From: Candidatus Onthoplasma faecigallinarum
Lineage (GTDB): Bacteria > Bacillota > Clostridia > Christensenellales > UBA1242
Length of the DNA: 21,435 bases
Assembly: GCA_018715225.1 (NCBI GenBank)
Contig: DVMB01000064.1
Coordinates: 1-21,435 of the forward strand
Direction of reading: 5' to 3'
Position numbers and translations under genes: made by a program. This document shows, piece by piece, positions 20,229-21,435 of the stretch; the first letter of the stretch is position 1; each line of letters opens with the position of its first letter. Below the pieces are notes generated by a model. It made no database searches. It saw only the letters and a program-made list of their open reading frames with translations, and was not told the DNA's origin.

Positions 20229-21435
20229 CTATTTTCCTAAACAAAATTTTGAAAATATTTTATCAATTATATTTTCATCACTTGTAACGCCGGTTATCTC
20301 CCCTAGACTATACCAAGCAGATTTTATTTCACTAGATATGATGTCCATTGTGGTTTCATCAAAAATTTTTAACACATTATCAATTGCCTTTTTTGCCTTT
20401 TTGATACATTCAATATGACGAGTGTTGGTAAGGTATAATTTGTTTGAATTGAAATCTTCTTTGACGGTTTTTTCAAAAATCAATTGTTTCAATTTCTCCA
20501 CATTTTTCATCGTCAATGCACTAATGTAGATGTATTTATCATCATTATAATTGTAAATGTCGGCTTTATTAAATACTTCTATAGTCGGCTTGTTTGTCTT
20601 TATGTTACAGATGTTGTTTAAAGTGGAAATTTTCAACACTATATCGCAATCGTCTATCGCTTTTAGGGCACGATTGATGCCAATTTTTTCTACCACATCA
20701 TCACTTTCGTGAATTCCAGCTGTGTCGTATAGTCTAAATATGATTCCATTGTATTCGTACTCTGCCTCTATTACATCTCTGGTTGTGCCTGCTATGTCTG
20801 TAACTATCGCTTTATCTGTTTTTGATAGAGCGTTCAGTAGGCTAGATTTTCCAACATTTGGTGCTCCAACAATGGCAACCTTAATTCCATTTTTTATAAT
20901 TAAACCGCTCTTGCTTTCATCTATGAGATTTTCTAGATTGGACCTTAAATCTATTAATCTTTCCTTTAAATTTTTTGTTTCATTATCATCATATTCGTAT
21001 TCTGGATAATCAAGTTTTGCTTCAATTTCTGCTAGTATATCTGTAAGGATGTTTTGATAATTTGTTATTACCTCTTTTAATTTTCCCTGAAGGAGACTGC
21101 TTCCCGCTTTTGCCTGCATCTCGCTCTCAGCATTGATCAAATCCATCACGCCTTCCGCTTGATCTATAGACATCTTGCCATTGATAAAAGCTCGCTTGCT
21201 AAATTCCCCTTTTCCTGCTAAGGTCGCACCTAACTCAATTGTAGTATCAATAATTTTTTGTGATAAAAAGTATCCGCCATGAGAATGAATTTCGGCGACA
21301 TCTTCCCCTGTGTAGCTATAAGGAGAAGCAAAAAATACTACAAGACATCTATCTACTATGTCTCCTGAATAAACATTTTTTAGATACATTTTTCTTGGTT
21401 CAAAATCTAGATTTTCATGAATTAATTTCGTTAAA
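20229..21435 (-). CDS. mnmE: tRNA modification GTPase MnmE (5' end beyond window)
   Basis: About 401 codons of the GTPase partner of MnmG are present, and the frame stays open to the window edge, so the N-terminal part is missing. The N-terminal tetrahydrofolate-binding domain is visible through SPYSYTGEDVAEIHSHGG. Inside the helical domain is the G domain: GAPNVGKSSLLNAL (G1), DIAGTTRDV (G2), DTAG (G3) and NKAD (G4). The protein ends FSKFCLGK, the conserved C-terminal cysteine motif. An internal ATG at 21389 is not the real start, because the coding frame upstream continues with MnmE-like sequence. jag, its usual neighbour, is not adjacent. Confidence 0.96.
   Translation of the reverse strand, partial: LTKLIHENLDFEPRKMYLKNVYSGDIVDRCLVVFFASPYSYTGEDVAEIHSHGGYFLSQKIIDTTIELGATLAGKGEFSKRAFINGKMSIDQAEGVMDLINAESEMQAKAGSSLLQGKLKEVITNYQNILTDILAEIEAKLDYPEYEYDDNETKNLKERLIDLRSNLENLIDESKSGLIIKNGIKVAIVGAPNVGKSSLLNALSKTDKAIVTDIAGTTRDVIEAEYEYNGIIFRLYDTAGIHESDDVVEKIGINRALKAIDDCDIVLKISTLNNICNIKTNKPTIEVFNKADIYNYNDDKYIYISALTMKNVEKLKQLIFEKTVKEDFNSNKLYLTNTRHIECIKKAKKAIDNVLKIFDETTMDIISSEIKSAWYSLGEITGVTSDENIIDKIFSKFCLGK

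Overview
The window is about 21 kb of AT-rich bacterial chromosome around the replication origin. Evidence for a low-GC, Gram-positive-like anaerobe (Bacillota, probably Clostridia; species not identifiable here) is the set of genes typical of the dnaA neighbourhood, the very low GC, tRNAs with encoded CCA, near-consensus sigma-A promoters (TTGACA, 17 nt, TATAAT-like) and a two-iron superoxide reductase.

Layout, left to right. 1-85: 5' end of a minus-strand gene that runs off the window. 219-1022: SPOUT rRNA/tRNA methyltransferase. 1045-3589: the conserved operon rpmH-rnpA-yidD-yidC-jag on the minus strand, with a consensus promoter and a shared terminator. 3878-4806: an HD-domain (p)ppGpp-hydrolase-like gene overlapping a superoxide reductase gene. 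4807-5566: a stand-alone FakA middle-domain-like gene whose 3' end is duplicated around a hairpin element. 5567-8292: SIMPL, carboxymuconolactone-decarboxylase-like, formylglutamate-amidohydrolase-like and cupin genes. 8425-9271: a tandem array of hairpin repeats, tRNA-Leu(CAG), one more repeat and a truncated copy of the tRNA. 9357-11917: exonuclease III, HAD-like, HExxH protein, a small unknown and a deoxyribosyltransferase-like gene, followed by tRNA-Ser(CGA). 12350-15341: dnaN (minus) and dnaA (plus) diverging from a 0.5-kb oriC. 15411-21435: recF (minus), an unknown coiled-coil gene (plus), then rsmG, mnmG and mnmE (minus, mnmE cut by the window end).

The core genes serve replication initiation (DnaA, DnaN, RecF), membrane protein insertion (YidC, YidD, Jag), RNase P and ribosome assembly (RnpA, L34, RsmG) and wobble-uridine modification (MnmE, MnmG). 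Their order is unusual: dnaN is turned away from dnaA, recF converges on dnaA, and rsmG-mnmG-mnmE read toward the origin instead of following jag.

The most novel signal is a family of paired hairpins (called A and B here). Five A-B pairs repeat about every 105 bp at 8458-8981 beside tRNA-Leu. One more pair lies on the other side of the tRNA, and one lies at 4999-5086 on the opposite strand. Sequences differ greatly between copies, but the folds are kept by compensatory changes, including a 2x3 internal loop (RA opposite GNA) in the A hairpin. The two solo copies are each flanked by long direct duplications (32 to about 45 bp) of a neighbouring gene end, which suggests a mobile or recombinogenic structured element. 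A second pattern is that recF, mnmG and the methyltransferase gene have strong promoters whose predicted start falls at or next to the ATG, implying leaderless mRNAs.
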